From NCBI GenBank assembly GCA_019914945.1, contig CM034110.1:8883808-8947807 (forward strand): DNA of 64,000 nt, written 5' to 3'. Shown here piece after piece: positions 1 to 13,038 of the stretch (its first letter is position 1; every line of letters begins with the position of its first letter). This DNA comes from Typha latifolia. Its lineage: Eukaryota > Streptophyta > Magnoliopsida > Poales > Typhaceae. The translations under genes and the position numbers were made by a program. A model generated the notes under the pieces. The model made no database searches and was not told the DNA's origin. It saw nothing but the letters and a program-made list of their open reading frames with translations.

Positions 1-3000
1 GTCTCCAGCTGATGGCCCAAAGGAAGTTCCAGCATCTGACTGCTCTAAATTGGCTTCAGAGGAAAAGTTTACAGAGGTATCAAAAGAAATCTCAGAATGT
101 TGCAGGTCAGTGGCCATACCATGAATTGCCGAAACACTCAAAAGATTTGATGCAATAGCATCATACTGGCCATCACCTTGTAACTTAAGATCAGGTATTT
201 GTTGGTCTGATCTTAATTCTTGTACATGGAAATCTCCTACCGCATCCAGCTCTGATAGCAAATTTTCATCACTCTCTTTGATTTCTACATGCTCAGGGTA
301 GACCTTGTGAGATTCTTCATCAGAGTTATTTAAGTAGTTAGGAGGATTGCGTTCCTCCTTGCTTTGGAATACATTGTTGATATCTTCTCTGGATTCAGTC
401 AAATCTCTTCTGATCACAACAGACTTCATGACTGTTGAACTGGACAAATTCAAGGTTTCTGTTGGCTCAAGCAACTCAAATTGAATGATATCACCATCAT
501 GAGTAGGAAGTACAGGAGCAGCAACTGAAGAATTTCCTTCCTCTGACTTACAGTTTAACCTGCTAGTATCATGGTTACCACAATTTTCCACCACAGACTT
601 TCCCTGGACAGTAGATAGCTCTTGTTCAATAACAGACCCGATGGTATGGTGCTCTTCATTTATCTGCAGTCCAGCCAAACAAAAAGCTGCATCAGGATGT
701 GTGACGATTTCATGTTCTTCTTCAGGCTTAAAATCTTCTGAGTTCTCCTCAGGAATTGGATGCAAGTCCATCATACTGATCAGGGAATCCCCCAGACCAG
801 GGGAAGTGCAGTTTCTTGATGCATATAAAGTGGAATTATCTGAATGAGAAAGATCAACCAAATCATGTCCTTCAGCCTGATGACTTGCACTAACGTCAAG
901 TGTAAGCGAGCTTGACTGGGACTCCAGTGGGAATGAACTGGACCTTTGTGAAAGACCCATATTTTCTTCCTCTGAGATTGCAGATACTACTGGATCGTCA
1001 AACTGTTGATAAATTATGGGTAACCCAACTTCAGTAGCATCCTTTTCTCCAATCTCCCTTGATTTTGGTTCATGTTCCTTTATAGAAGTTGGACTAGACA
1101 AAGCTACCCAGATTGTTTCATCACGAGAAGCCATTTCTCCTACTTGATCTGCAATTTCTGAGTATCTGTTCTTGTCAACTAGCATTGAAGATGAACGGGC
1201 TACTGCAAAATCCATGTTTATGTTAGATTCCAACAAGGATTTGGCACTTTGACTGGCTTTAGCTGCATAGGAGAATCATAATTACTGGAAAATATAATAA
1301 AGGAATTATACAAGTCTTCTAACGGGTTGAAACTACAATGATATACCTGTAGTATGGAAAACTTGATTTTGAGCCGATATATTGAAGATAGATTTGTCAG
1401 TCACTTCTCTACTAGAATCAAGAATGACATCTGCAACTTGACTGTCACCAGCACTTTCCTCCCAGCTAAGAAGATTGAGATCTGCAATAAGAGGTGGCAC
1501 GGCTTTCTGTGCTAGCTCCAAATTATGTGCCTGCCCATCAAACACAACAGAAGGTTCCTTGAAGTCTTCCAACAAAGTGGGGTATATTGAATCTCCATGC
1601 TTCTGTTCAAGGATTTCGGAGTTTCCAGCATATGAATTGGTTGGACTTGAATGCATTTCTTCTCCAAGTTTTCCATCCAATGATCCAGAAAATTCAAAAG
1701 CTTCCGAAGTTTCCTCCATAACCATGTTATGTAAATGAATTGCATTAGCATCAGTTGCACTGATCTCACTCATCCCTAGTTCTACAACCATCGAACCAGC
1801 ATCATCTGAGGATTGACTTTGATGTTCAGCATATTCAGCGTCATATTTTGAAGGAGATGGAGAGTCATGCTCTTGATGGAATTCCTCTTCTACAGGGTCA
1901 TTATGATAATCCTGATCAGTAACTGAAGAAACAGTCTCTGATTCAAGAACAGAACTCAATTTAGACTCACTCCTGTCGCTGAATTGTCTCTGGTAAACAG
2001 CAGAACTACCTTCATCAGAATTCATTGTATCTGGAACAAAATAGGGCCTCAGCCTTGAAAAACGCTTCTCTTGTTTAAGTTCCCCACCGCCTAAGTTGAA
2101 ACTCTCATGCTTTCTGAAGAACATATCCTGTTGTGGAACTGGTGTATACTCCCGAGGGCTCCAGGTCTCTCGTGAGAGGTGGTTGGTTTCATTAAGTTGA
2201 TCATAAGGAATATCAAATGGATTCCTCCTTGGAAGCAGAACAGAAGGAGCTGAACCAGGAACTGATATTTCCTCTGAGTCATAAGGAAAATCAAAAGGAT
2301 TCTTTCTTGGTGCTGAAATGGGTGGAATTTGAACTCTGAAGCGTGATAACTCCTCCATAGTTAGAGCAGAATTGTTGCCATCTAAGTCTATTAAGTTATT
2401 CTCAAGTTGAAACCTCATCCTTGCTCTTCTCTTAGCAATTAAGCTCTCCAATCTACGATTCCTTTCCAGTTCAGAAGTTCCAAGATCCATCAGATTCTTC
2501 TGATCATCTTCTGTCCATGTGACTGCAGCTTCACTTCCATCATCTTTCTTCCCCTCTGCTTCTTTTTCTTCACCAGCTTCATGGTTTTCAACTTCTTCTT
2601 CAGCACTGTCATCATCTACTTCATGGTCCTCAGAGGAAACTTGGGAAGTCGCATCTAAGTTGTCTTTGGAAATCATAGAAGGATGAGCAGATTCAAAATC
2701 TAAAAGTGGGTGAAGCTCATCAAGCATCGGAATAATGTCAGCCATGGAAGCATCTGGAGAGGAACTTTCTGCCAGATCAGACTCAGAATCTGAGGAACTA
2801 GCATGAGTATCAATCTGCTGCAGTGCTTCACCAAGAGAAGAATCAAACTGAATGTTTGCTGCTGAATTATTAATATCCATCTTAAGCCCATCAGCTGACT
2901 TTTCATCTGCAGCAGTAAAACCACCAAATTCTTCATCTACTGCTAGTAATCCATCAGCTGCTTTTTCTTTAGAAAGTTCTCCCAGCTCACCTATTTCTTC

Positions 3001-3552
3001 AAGATGAAGTTCTCTTTCTCTGTTAACTTTGTCATTAACATCAACCTCTTCACTGTCATCCTTAACAGAAGAGATTGAAGTCGAAGGAGTATCAACCTTC
3101 TCAAGTCTTCTCATTAAAGGGACATACTCCTCCCCCTTGATATGAGCACTAATCCTCTCTTCACCAAGTAATGGCTCTTTGATTGCTGCTTCATCAATCT
3201 CTGTGCTATGCCCTGTGAAGCTCTCATCTTTTTTCATACAAAGATCATCAATAGAACCCCGAACCTTCAGAGATGAAATTTCCCGAGCATTATTGTCCTC
3301 TTCTTCCACTTCAGGAATATTTGGTTCGCCGTAACTCAGAAGGGCTCCAAGAAGAAGAGTAGTACAAACAAGAACAGGCGAGGAAGAAACAAGAAAAGCG
3401 AATAAAGAAGGAAAAGATATGTACAATCCAAGAAGCAAAAACCCCACACTGAAAACAACGGGATGATTACGAACAGATCTGTAACTTAATCTGATGGAAC
3501 GTATCAGAACCTTTCTGATATATAACGTAACTTCTCTTGCCTCAATAGCCAT
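1..3552 (-). CDS. Acidic membrane-anchored plant protein of unknown function (partial, C-terminus beyond left edge)
   Basis: The coding sequence is seen as two exons, 3552-1347 and 1262-1. They are joined across a GT/AG intron at 1346-1263 in phase 1, and the second exon stays open to the window edge, so at least 1156 residues are encoded. I chose the ATG at 3552 because a plausible splice acceptor ends at 3587 just upstream; an in-frame ATG at 3606 would lie in that leader intron. The N-terminus has a basic stretch (residues about 8-30) and then hydrophobic segments at about 32-72. After that the protein is long, highly acidic and rich in Ser/Glu/Asp, with Arg-rich patches and repeated NPFD(F/I)PYD-type motifs. 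It resembles uncharacterised plant proteins sometimes labelled cardiomyopathy-associated-like; that label carries no function. An endomembrane location is inferred from the hydrophobic segments only. Confidence 0.8.
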
Positions 3553-3586
3553 ATTTGATCTGTATGTTAATTCTCCAACAAGAGAT

Positions 3587-4260
3587 CTGGTAAAAGTAAA
3601 CATCAACAGAGTATTAAGACACTAAGACAAAGGAAAATATAAAGTACAAAAATTCAACCATATCAGTTGAACAATCATCAAACAGATATGTGGAAATGCA
3701 ACATGGTATCAAGCAGAATTAGATATCAGGAAAACTTGTAAGAAAGAGAAGAATGCAGGTAATATCACTTCACCAATCATTAGATTTCTTCTTAGCTTTC
3801 ACAATCAACAGAACTAAAATCTTGGTCTTTCCTAGAATTCATATACCAGATTAGTGGAGAGAAGAATTCCAAAGTCAAACTAAAGAAGAAGATGATCCAA
3901 GCTTAAATCCATAGCGCCCACTTCGAATAACCAATCAAATTCCAATATTTCGATAGAAAAACACATCCACAACACCAAAATAAAACTAGATCACTTCCTA
4001 ACGCTTAAAATTGCGCAGAGGACAGCAATACCGACCTCGGATAGCGATCAAAGTCCGATCCTTTGACCAACAGATTGGAAGATCTCGCCCTCAAAACCCC
4101 GGCGAGAAATGGGTTTTAGATTCTAGCTAACAAAGATCGGTGGTAGCTCAGATGGATCAAATCATCACAGAGAAGTGTCAAAATCGAAGCTTTGCTTTTG
4201 GAATTTGCTGCGCGGCGGTCGGTGACTTGGATGTGGCTACGGTGCTTTGGACGGCGAAGC
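3587..4260 (-). promoter_or_regulatory. 5' leader with intron and promoter side of the acidic membrane protein gene
   Basis: A likely 5'-UTR intron runs from a donor at 4035 (GAG followed by GTCGGT) to an acceptor CCAG at 3590-3587, placing a non-coding first exon at roughly 4036-4200. The sequence from about 4190 to 4270 is relatively GC-rich and probably holds the transcription start. Inferred from splice consensus only. Confidence 0.45.
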
Positions 4261-5304
4261 AAAGGGAAAGAGAACAAAATCTAAAGGGCTAAAAAAGTGG
4301 AATTTGGTCATTTTTATTGTAGGGGGGAGGTGACGGGATCCACCCTGTTTCTAAAACCTTTCCGCTTTATTCTTTCCTTGTTTCGCTGGGTTTGGTACAA
4401 ACAAAGAGCAGCGATTCAACGACTCGGCTGTAGAAAAAAAAAAGAAGTGGTTTTCTTCCAAATAACAACCTGTATTTGGGATTTATTGTCAAAAACCCCT
4501 TCCTTCTGAAAAATTGCAAAACCAACCCTGCTTTTATGAGTATATTTGCAAAAAATCATCTTCCCAGGGATGTCAATAGAATATTCTACCTATCTTTTGA
4601 GCAAAAGATGTGCAAGACGTGAAAGGGATCTCTCGTATAACGGTATAAGTTATAAGCTAACCCGAGGTGACTATTTGCAAATATATCTAAAGATAAGGGG
4701 TCATTATGTAAATTTGAAAAACGAGGTGGTTTTTTTTTGTGCAAAAAGGCTATAAATCAGGTGGTGATCTGTAAAAGAAATCTAGAAGCAAATTGGATGG
4801 CAACTTTCTAATTAATGCACTCCCACTATTGGGCAGCCCCTGTTGTTCTTCTGATTTATATCTCTCTAATATCAAGAGAAGAATTCACCGCAATTTTTTT
4901 TTATTCATGCATGAATGGATAGATCCCTTCCTATATGATATGTGAGTCCCAGAATAATTCATTCATTATTTGAAATGGCCCTACAGCATATAATATATTA
5001 TTAGTCCTTCCAGAGCTGCATCCAAAGGCAAGACTTGAATAGAATATCTTTAACATAACAATAAGATTTTGTAAGCGTTTAGCATTTGATGTGCCTTTCA
5101 ATCTTTTTGCATGACAGAAGAATATGATACAGAGGAAGAATGTGTTTTTATGCAGTGATGAACCATGAACCTGAACATATTAGTCCCTCAGGGTCATGAC
5201 AAAGGTGCTAAAAAAATTGCACCAATCCACTATTACAGGCCATAGTTACATTTAAAGTTATTTGCAAAAATGAGCTATTTCAAAACTTTGTTAAGTGGAG
5301 TTAA
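4261..5304. other. Intergenic, no gene seen
   Basis: AT-rich spacer between a promoter on the left and the 3' end of the VPS38-like gene on the right. The stretch at about 4500-4760 has low-complexity runs with TTTGCAAA-type motifs that recur near other gene ends in the window. No coding potential or RNA gene was recognised. Confidence 0.5.
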
Positions 5305-8300
5305 TCATTTGTCGATGTATCCCTTTGACTGGATGATCTCCATAAGCTCCTTTAGATTAGCCAATACATGTCTCGGTCCCAGACTTTCCGCATCGATGTA
5401 GTTCAACAGCTGCTCGAGATCCTAGATATTTAATAGAATGAGGAAAAGGCAAATGGTTAGAAATGCAAAGATAGTTTCATGCCTCACATGCTGATCGCAA
5501 AGCACCAAAACTAATAACAACACCCTCAGCCTTTTGAAAAGCATCAAGCAGGAGACAGAATTCACTTGGAAACTATTTTCTTTTTGTTATTTTCTTTGAA
5601 TAAACTATTTCCTTCAAAAGGTTTTAACTATTCTTCTAAAGATTTCACCTTCTTTTTAAGTATTAAAAATGGCTTATCTGCCCTCTTTATTTTTTTTTAT
5701 ATTGAAAATAGCCTAGCCCCTCATTCCTAAGTAAGTGATATATCGTAAAATCCCAAAAATAAACATGAAAATTTAAGATATCATGCCTAGATGAAAAAAT
5801 TAATTAGGGCATTGCATAACAGAAACAAATAAAAAGTGTAAAAGAGACCTTGTTCAATAGAAATATTGCATAGGCTGCTCTTGTAGTGTCTTGGCCTTCC
5901 ATAAAAAGGGGAAATTCTGTTGGTTTTGGATTTGTGCTCGTAACTGTTGGACTTATTGCAAAGTCAGCTGCTGCAGATTCTACTGCAGGTGCGTAATCAA
6001 GAACATACGAGCGTGAACCTCCTAATCGCAAAGGATACCGAAGAGGTACATCAAGGTATGAGGCAACAAGTGAGACTGCCTACAAAGGCAAGGAAGCAAG
6101 CAAACGATGAATCAACAACTATCTGAATAAATTGATGTTATTGCTTATTTCAAGGATTGCATATAAATAAGATTACGTAAATTTTAAAAAGGTTAAAATT
6201 AAATCCTTTTGGGATGTAGGAAAACTTACATGTGCAACATAGCCTAGAACAGTTGCAGACCTCTGAACCTCCTTCTTGTCACTGAAAAAACTCATCTTTT
6301 TTACAGGGATCGTGGTTAGTTGCAACCCTGACATTGTCAAAGATGACAACTGTGGAGATTTAGATACATTTGATGAAGGTGATACAGTGCCTCCTGAAAA
6401 ATATTCTATCATATCAGTATTTGACTATCTGTATGATGAGAAGAAGCAGGTGACAGTTAGAATATTAAGAAGAATGTATACCATGATACAGATTAAAAGA
6501 AATACTTGCAGCCAAACTGTCTGGGTGTAAAATGTTGGCCATCTTACCAAACAGACTAATATCACATCAGAAGGAGCTAGTGAAAATTGAAAGGTCCTAG
6601 TCACATGCCATGGGAAGGAAATGGAATTAATCCTCATCACCAATAGTCATAAACCACCTAAATTTTTTATGACTGAGATGTATGTGCACAATAAAAACAG
6701 TATCAAAACATCACAAAATAGAACCTAAATGCGAAACTACAGGACCAGAGATTGTTAGTTTCCATAGCGTCTAACTTTTGGAGAGAAGACAACCACAGCA
6801 TGTTGTCCACGAGCAAGAAAGAAGTAGATTGTCTTTTTCATCACAAAGTTGTCACGTCTTGCCTTCACATCTTTAAATTATTATAGTATCTATCACAATA
6901 ATCCCTACTATAGATGCCAGTTTGATGAAGAGTCATTAATCTAACAACACAGTACTTCCTTAGCTAGTATGCTATTGGAAAGTAAGAGAGGGATCATACT
7001 AGATTTGCTAGCAACAAGATGTGAATCAAGATTCTCTGCAGATGATTGCTCGTTGATGGCCTTTACAGGATACAAGGCAGCAATTTGAGATATCATATAT
7101 TGTTCTCTCGTCCGTTGCATCTTTTGTAGATTCTTGCTATGGCCATAACCTCTTTCTCCAGATAACAGTTTATTAGCTTCCTGAAAGAAAAAAAAAAACC
7201 GCAAATTGAAATTTACATAAACAAACACTTTAATTCAATAACTATTGTCAACTTAGTGAATAAAATGCTTGGCATAATGCAGATACGATGTACTATCAAT
7301 AACTCATGAGTGATATAACGGAAGCCAAAAAATGCAGGTGATATCTGATGCTAACTAGCATCTTGTTGAAGAGAATGTAACCGATAAGGTGAAAAGTTAA
7401 CCACATGACATTACAATCACGGCTAGGTAAGCTATGCTTTCAAGTTGCATATCTAGCAGGACATTGCATATCCAGCTGTGACCGATGCAGTTAAAAGACA
7501 CACAAATTTCTTGAGCAGGTAATTTATTCTATTTGTCGGGTCATGTACTATCACTTCATGTTCTAGAGTTTCCAGTTATCTCCTATCTCACAATCTAGAA
7601 TATTAATAATGAAAATACAGAAGGAAAAGAACTATGCGGCACCTTAAAAAACCAAAATTGAAGGGTCATAATGAAAAGTATGTCAAACCAGAAACCTAAC
7701 CTACAATTAGAAACAAGAATTGAACAGATTTTCAGTAGTAATAGAGCATATAAATTTTTAATTAACATATTTAAGTCAGATATACCTGCAATTTTTGGTG
7801 AGCTGCAGAGAGGGTCTTGCCTGCTACCAGCAACATTCTGATCGCTAGAGAAAGTTGCTCCCTCTGGCCCTCAATATCCTCTGATGATCTCTTCACACGC
7901 ATTAGCAAATCGCCCATAGTGATCTTCCGAACGTCAAGATTTTTCCTCATCTCTTCCAATTCATTAGTTTGATGCAGTGATTCCGTCCTTAACTGTTTAC
8001 CACATTGGACAAATGCTGTTTGTCAACAAATTGATTGAAGACCCAAATAACGACATGAGGCAGAAAAACTCAACTATACCATCCCATACTTCTTTCACAA
8101 TTCAAATAGATAACAAAAAAAAAGGGAAGTAATGTACAATATATACACAGAAGAAACAGGAATGGAGCCTTTCACGAAAATTTAGGACCGAAGAATTATT
8201 CATTAGTGAAACCTTTGAATCTAATCAAAGAATCTGCAATTCTAACTAACCACCTCTCTCGTAATGGACGAGAGAAAGAAGAATCAATTCTTCACCAATT

Positions 8301-8955
8301 AAAAGAACCAAATTTCGAACCAGCTGAGGCTATAATCTCCTCCACCTTCCAAGACTTATTCTTACCACAAACACAGCTAATACAAACTCCTGACTAAAAA
8401 TAACGGAAACCCAGAACTCTTAAGGACTCCAATTATCCACCCTTCAGGAAATTCTCTCTCACCACATAAGCGTGCAGCTGACCATCTAATCTACGATTCC
8501 AATCAATCATCTTCGTCGCAACCGCAGAACACAATAAGATGCAATCTTTCGCCAATTAAAACAAACAAACTTCGCATCCCTCGTATCTAATCCCCTGCTT
8601 CACCTCCAAGATCCAATCTATCAACCACAAACTCAGCAAACACAACCTCCAGACCAAAGATCGAACACGAGAACCCCACCCAAAAGAACCCGAACTAACC
8701 CACCTCAATGAACGATTCCAGCCGCTTCGCCAGTGACTCCTTCCTCTCCTTCGCCTTCCTTAGGGCAGAAGAGAGGCTCCAGAGCCGCGCGAGCTCCTGC
8801 TGCAGATCCTCCCACTCGACCACCTTGGGCTTCTCGACTCCTTCGACCTCCTCCACGTTCTTGATCACCCACTCCCAATCCGATCCCTCCGCCGCCGTCT
8901 CCGTTGATCCGGGCGATGGGAGATCTGGGCCGTCCGATCGATTGGTGTCCATCAC
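5305..8955 (-). CDS. VPS38: VPS38/UVRAG-like subunit of the class III PI3-kinase complex
   Basis: Six exons: 8955-8704, 7992-7786, 7180-7000, 6393-6230, 6079-5849 and 5421-5305. They total 1152 nt and encode 383 residues, with all junctions in frame. The N-terminus is acidic. A coiled coil follows (about residues 50-180) with the [15 protein letters not shown] and [16 protein letters not shown] blocks typical of plant VPS38. The C-terminal half carries the conserved [13 protein letters not shown]...[15 protein letters not shown] segment and the ending with [16 protein letters not shown]. In plants VPS38 works with VPS34, VPS15 and ATG6 in complex II, making PI3P for endosomal sorting and vacuole trafficking; this role is known for the family and inferred here. 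The long introns make the individual exons easy to miss. Start chosen as the first ATG of the Asp/Glu-rich N-terminus. Confidence 0.88.
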
Positions 8956-10241
8956 CGGAGCTCATCATGGCCGCTCGACTAACGGGGTGAGATTACTCGA
9001 ACTCATCGCTGGATCATAACAACGCCGAGGTAAAAGACTGCGTCGTAGCAAGTGCGTCGCCGGCTATCGTGCGTCGAGGCCGTGGAAGTAGTTACAATTT
9101 TGCGGGGTATATTTTTTGCTACGACCGGAAGAAGTCGTTCTCTTCTTGGAAAGAGCCAAAGAGGAATGGAGTTTTGCAAATAGACCCCTCAAACGCTCAC
9201 ATAACTGGTTATTTTCATTTTACCTCTAAATATATATTTATTACGAAAGACACCCTGTCTTTTCACTATTTAACTCTGACCTCTGTATTTTTTTTTTAAA
9301 TATTTTTTGAAAAAGAAAAACACCCTTACGATGACTTCCATGGTTTAGCAAAAAGAGTATGGGTTAAATTAAAAGAGTAAAATGGTAGGATGTAAACCAA
9401 AATAACTTTAATGTAGGGCGTGACATGAAAAACAATCCCCTTAATTTGATAGCAATCAACTTCCTGGATATTATAGTTACTCTAAATTGCCTTGAATTGA
9501 ACAGATTTTCCTGGATATTATATTCAAGTCCTAAAGTCAATACACACACACACACACACAAAAGATTTTCTTAATAACATTAGGGCAAATGAAACTTTCT
9601 CTGAATGATACCAACCTGGCATTTCTACAGTAAATGTTTCCTGCACCAAGATAATCTCCATGCAATTTAAACTTATGGAGAAGTTGATTTCTATCCAAAG
9701 CAATCATACAGAGATAATTCTCATCACCTTCGCTTCCTGTTGTGCCACAACAGCATAGTGATGTTCCAAAATTATTTTTGCATGCTAAAACTTATGAAAG
9801 AAGTCCTTCCAACAGTAAAACAAAATGGCCATACATAGAAAGCTTAAAGTAAAATCCATACTATATGACATCATTCCATTTCAAAGTATCAAGAACAATT
9901 GACAAATGAGAAGTGAAGTACAAGTCCATGAGAATAACAAAAATAGAGTTTCTAGCTTAAGATGTGAATTAATATCACAGGTACCAGAGTTTTCCTGCAT
10001 ATTATTAGAGAACAATTAACTGCTTGCACCGCAAGTTCATTCATGCCCAAAGGATCTTTACCCATGCATCATTATAAACAGCTTCGGGCACACAAACCAA
10101 CCTTCCTCAGTAACAACTGGCCAGGGAGAGAAATCAAGTCCTCTTCATTACCAGGACTAGAATAAATTGCAAAGTGATGTAGATGATCTCAAGGGTTTCA
10201 AATTTGATGGAATGACAGCCAAGAGATCGAGCCCCTATTTC
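8956..10241. other. Intergenic, with a CA microsatellite at 9542-9561
   Basis: This is the shared region between the VPS38 promoter (8956 to about 9150) and the 3' end of the GAMYB gene. It holds a (CA)n tract at 9542-9561 and AT-rich sequence. About 9600-10241 probably contains the GAMYB 3' UTR. No other gene was recognised. Confidence 0.45.
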
Positions 10242-12353
10242 TTATTTTTTGTTATCCATAGATGATGTTCCTAAAGGCTCGGTTTTGCACTCATTGCACA
10301 AATCTTCGTTCAGCAGTGCTATTATATCTTCATAGAAAATTGACTGATCTTCTGTAAAATACGAGCCTTCCTTTAACCAATTTGATCTTAGTAGTGCATC
10401 TGGCCTAAAAAAGTCTGGACAAGGTAAAATATCTTTCTCGCCCAATTTTGGGTTTGAAGGATGTTGACGATCAGCCAACACAGCACTTAGACCTGCAAAA
10501 ATAATGCAACTGTTCTGTAATGCCTCAACAAGATAGACAGCAGCAAGATTTGAAGAATTGTGATGCTTACCAGGAGGCACCTTGGAAGGTGAAAGCTCAT
10601 CCAGGCTACTAATGAGAGGGGTGGACTCGGTGAAAACAGAAGTAACAGAATAGCCCAAGGGGGAGACTGGGTCATAGCACTTTTCACAGGGTTCCTGAGA
10701 AAGATTGAACCCTAAACTTGCAGCTACATCAACTGAAGAACTCGAACTCTTCTCAAATAGTTGATTCTTTGGACTGCTTAGTTTCTGTGCCTCATGAAAC
10801 AGTGCTTGCAACAACCCATTGTGTCCAGATGAGACGCATTCAGATTTCACTAATGAAGTTGCTGCAGGGGATGGGCTATAAGAATCAACTAGCTCAGGAG
10901 GTGTGATCGGAGAAGCAGGATATTCCAACCAGCTAGTAGTATCAGTTTCGGTATCTTGGAGTGAAGGGAGCTCCAACTTCAGAGGTCCAGTGACGGGCCC
11001 AGAAGCAGAGTAATTGCCATTTGAAAGGGCATGGCTGCCCATGATAGCATCACCATAGGGATAAGCAAAACCTAAGGCCTGCTGAATCCTATTAGGCTCG
11101 CCTAATAATTGCTCGACCGAGGGGATTGCCCTAACCATAGGACAACTAAATCCAGGAACTAAGCTATCAGATTCTCCAAGTTTCTTCACATGATCAATTT
11201 GATTCATGAAATAACTCTGGGATCCAAAGGCCTGAACAGGCAAGTCACTAAGAGATATGTCCAGAAATGGAGGTGCATAATATGAAGACCCTTGATTAAA
11301 GTCATTTCCCTGAAGGAGCACATATGGATGTTCATCACCACAAATAACTTCAGTTGCATTATTGCCCGTGTGCTGGTTATTGTTTGAAGCTTCAGAGCAC
11401 ATACTAAACGGGTAAAGTGGCAAACCAGCACGTCGATGTCTTTTTATTCGAGTATTCCAGTAGTTTTTTATTTCATTGTCAGTGCGCCCTGGCAGCTGTG
11501 GAAATGCCATTTGAATGTCAAATTTCAAACATAAACACAAAAGGAAGAAATCATAAATAAAGTCCCAAATCAGCAACCCAAAATAATAGAAAAGTACAGA
11601 CGCTCAAGAAAGACAAAAACTGATCAGTGAAATTTAATCAATATTTTCTACTGAACTCATTTATCTACCTCAACCTTTCAGTTTGTGACACAAAACTTGT
11701 GTGTTTATTGTTTCTTAACTTCATAATATCCTAAGTCATAAAGAATTGTTCATCATATCAACTGCTTCCCTTTTAGTTGAAGGGGTATACGAAATCACAG
11801 ACAAACAAGAGGCACCTCTTCATTCTAACCATTCTACTATAATTCTCCTTGCAAAATTCTCATAATTCCTTTCTTGTTAAACCACAAATCCTAGATAATA
11901 AAACTACGTCCCTTTCTATATTTCATTGGGGGAAAGATAATAACATAAGAGATGAACTTATATAATGAATCGGAAAAAAAGACTTACATATGTAGCCATT
12001 TGAGCCCATTTGTTCCCCATCCTAGAGTGAAGTTGAACAATCAGCTTCTCCTCTTCAGGTGTGAAAGGGCCTTTCTTCAAGTTTGGCCTCAGATGGTTCG
12101 CCCATCTAAGACGGCAACTTTTGCCACACCGATGCAGCCCCGAGTTCTTCCTGACAGCATTCCAGTTCCCTTCACCATGATTCTTAACATAATCCACCAA
12201 AACGGCATCTTCTGCTGATGTCCAAGGCCCCTTCTTCAACACAGAGGTGCCTCCTGCCAACGATCCGCCACTATTAACTTCATCATCTGATTCTGAGTCA
12301 ATCTGGTTCTTTGGTACCATTCCGGTGCCGCTCTCTTCTTTCACGCGATTCAT
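10242..12353 (-). CDS. GAMYB: GAMYB-type R2R3-MYB transcription factor
   Basis: Three coding exons: 12353-11988, 11495-10571 and 10492-10242, together 1542 nt and 513 residues. Residues about 38-145 form the two MYB repeats, including [28 protein letters not shown] and [18 protein letters not shown], the combination typical of GAMYB/MYB33/MYB65. The [13 protein letters not shown] extension after R3 and the later LKLELPSLQ region match the GAMYB subgroup. Family members bind GA-response elements and drive aleurone and anther (tapetum) gene expression. The ELPSLQ codons carry a miR159 site at 10955-10975. The last intron (10570-10493) is 78 nt, a multiple of three without a stop, so its retention would add 26 residues. 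A leader intron lies at 12773-12364. The first coding exon ends inside R3, the position usual for GAMYB genes. Confidence 0.93.
10493..10570 (-). other. 78-nt in-frame final intron of GAMYB
   Basis: The donor is G|GTAAGC and the acceptor TTTTTGCAG|GT. Both flanks are in the same phase and the intron contains no stop, so spliced and retained transcripts both encode full proteins (513 or 539 residues). The typical pyrimidine-rich acceptor argues that splicing is the normal outcome. Confidence 0.75.
10955..10975 (-). promoter_or_regulatory. miR159 target site in the GAMYB coding sequence
   Basis: Read on the minus strand, these 21 nt are TGGAGCTCCCTTCACTCCAA plus one G. They are nearly perfectly complementary to miR159 as known in plants and lie at the conserved site encoding ELPSLQ in GAMYB genes. 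Post-transcriptional repression by miR159 is therefore expected. The match is seen directly; the regulation is established for the family. Confidence 0.92.
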
Positions 12354-12363
12354 CTCTCAGAAC

Positions 12364-12993
12364 CTGGTCACATAATATAGCTTATAATTCCTCAAAAATC
12401 ATATAAGTAGACTCCATAAATTGAAGGTGTAAGCCAAAGATTAATGTGGCACAAGTCTCAATTAGATACAAACATCTTAAGGGGATAAAGTAATTTAAAA
12501 ATAAAGAGAAACAGAGTCTGAGTTCAACGCAGAACCTTAGACAAGATAAAACAGATCAATCTACTAAAAAGAACGATCGAACTTCACCTTCAAGAAGAGA
12601 AATAGCATCCAAGCACCAACACATAAATACAGCTAAAAGAACTCAAAATTCCACTGCTTTCCAGATAAAGATCAACTCCCCCCAATGATCCAACCAGAAA
12701 AGCCAATCAAGAACCCGAAAATTCTCTAATCTGGGTGCAAACAGAGGCGGCAGCAGAAAACAACAAGAATTACCTGATCGAATTGAGCGTCGAGAACAAG
12801 GAATTCCACACGCAAACCCAAACCCTTCCTCAAAAGTGATCACCTCCAGATCAGCTGGAATTGGGAGGAGAGGGGGAAGAGAGGATCAAATTCGAATCTT
12901 GGCGAATGGCAATTCGCCGACGACGCAAACGAATGCGCGCGGCGCGCGGTGAGTAAGAGAGATTGGAGATTACCGAGGCGAGCCTTAATGAGT

Positions 12994-13034
<41 letters not shown>
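12364..13034 (-). promoter_or_regulatory. GAMYB 5' leader: UTR intron and long GA/CT tract
   Basis: A leader intron runs from a donor at 12773 (CAG|GTAATT) to an acceptor at 12365-12364 (GACCAG), ending just before the ATG. A pure GA dinucleotide run on the plus strand at 12997-13034 reads as CT repeats in the sense orientation and lies in the leader or core promoter. Such tracts are common in plant 5' UTRs. Exon limits are inferred. Confidence 0.5.
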
Positions 13035-13038
<4 letters not shown>

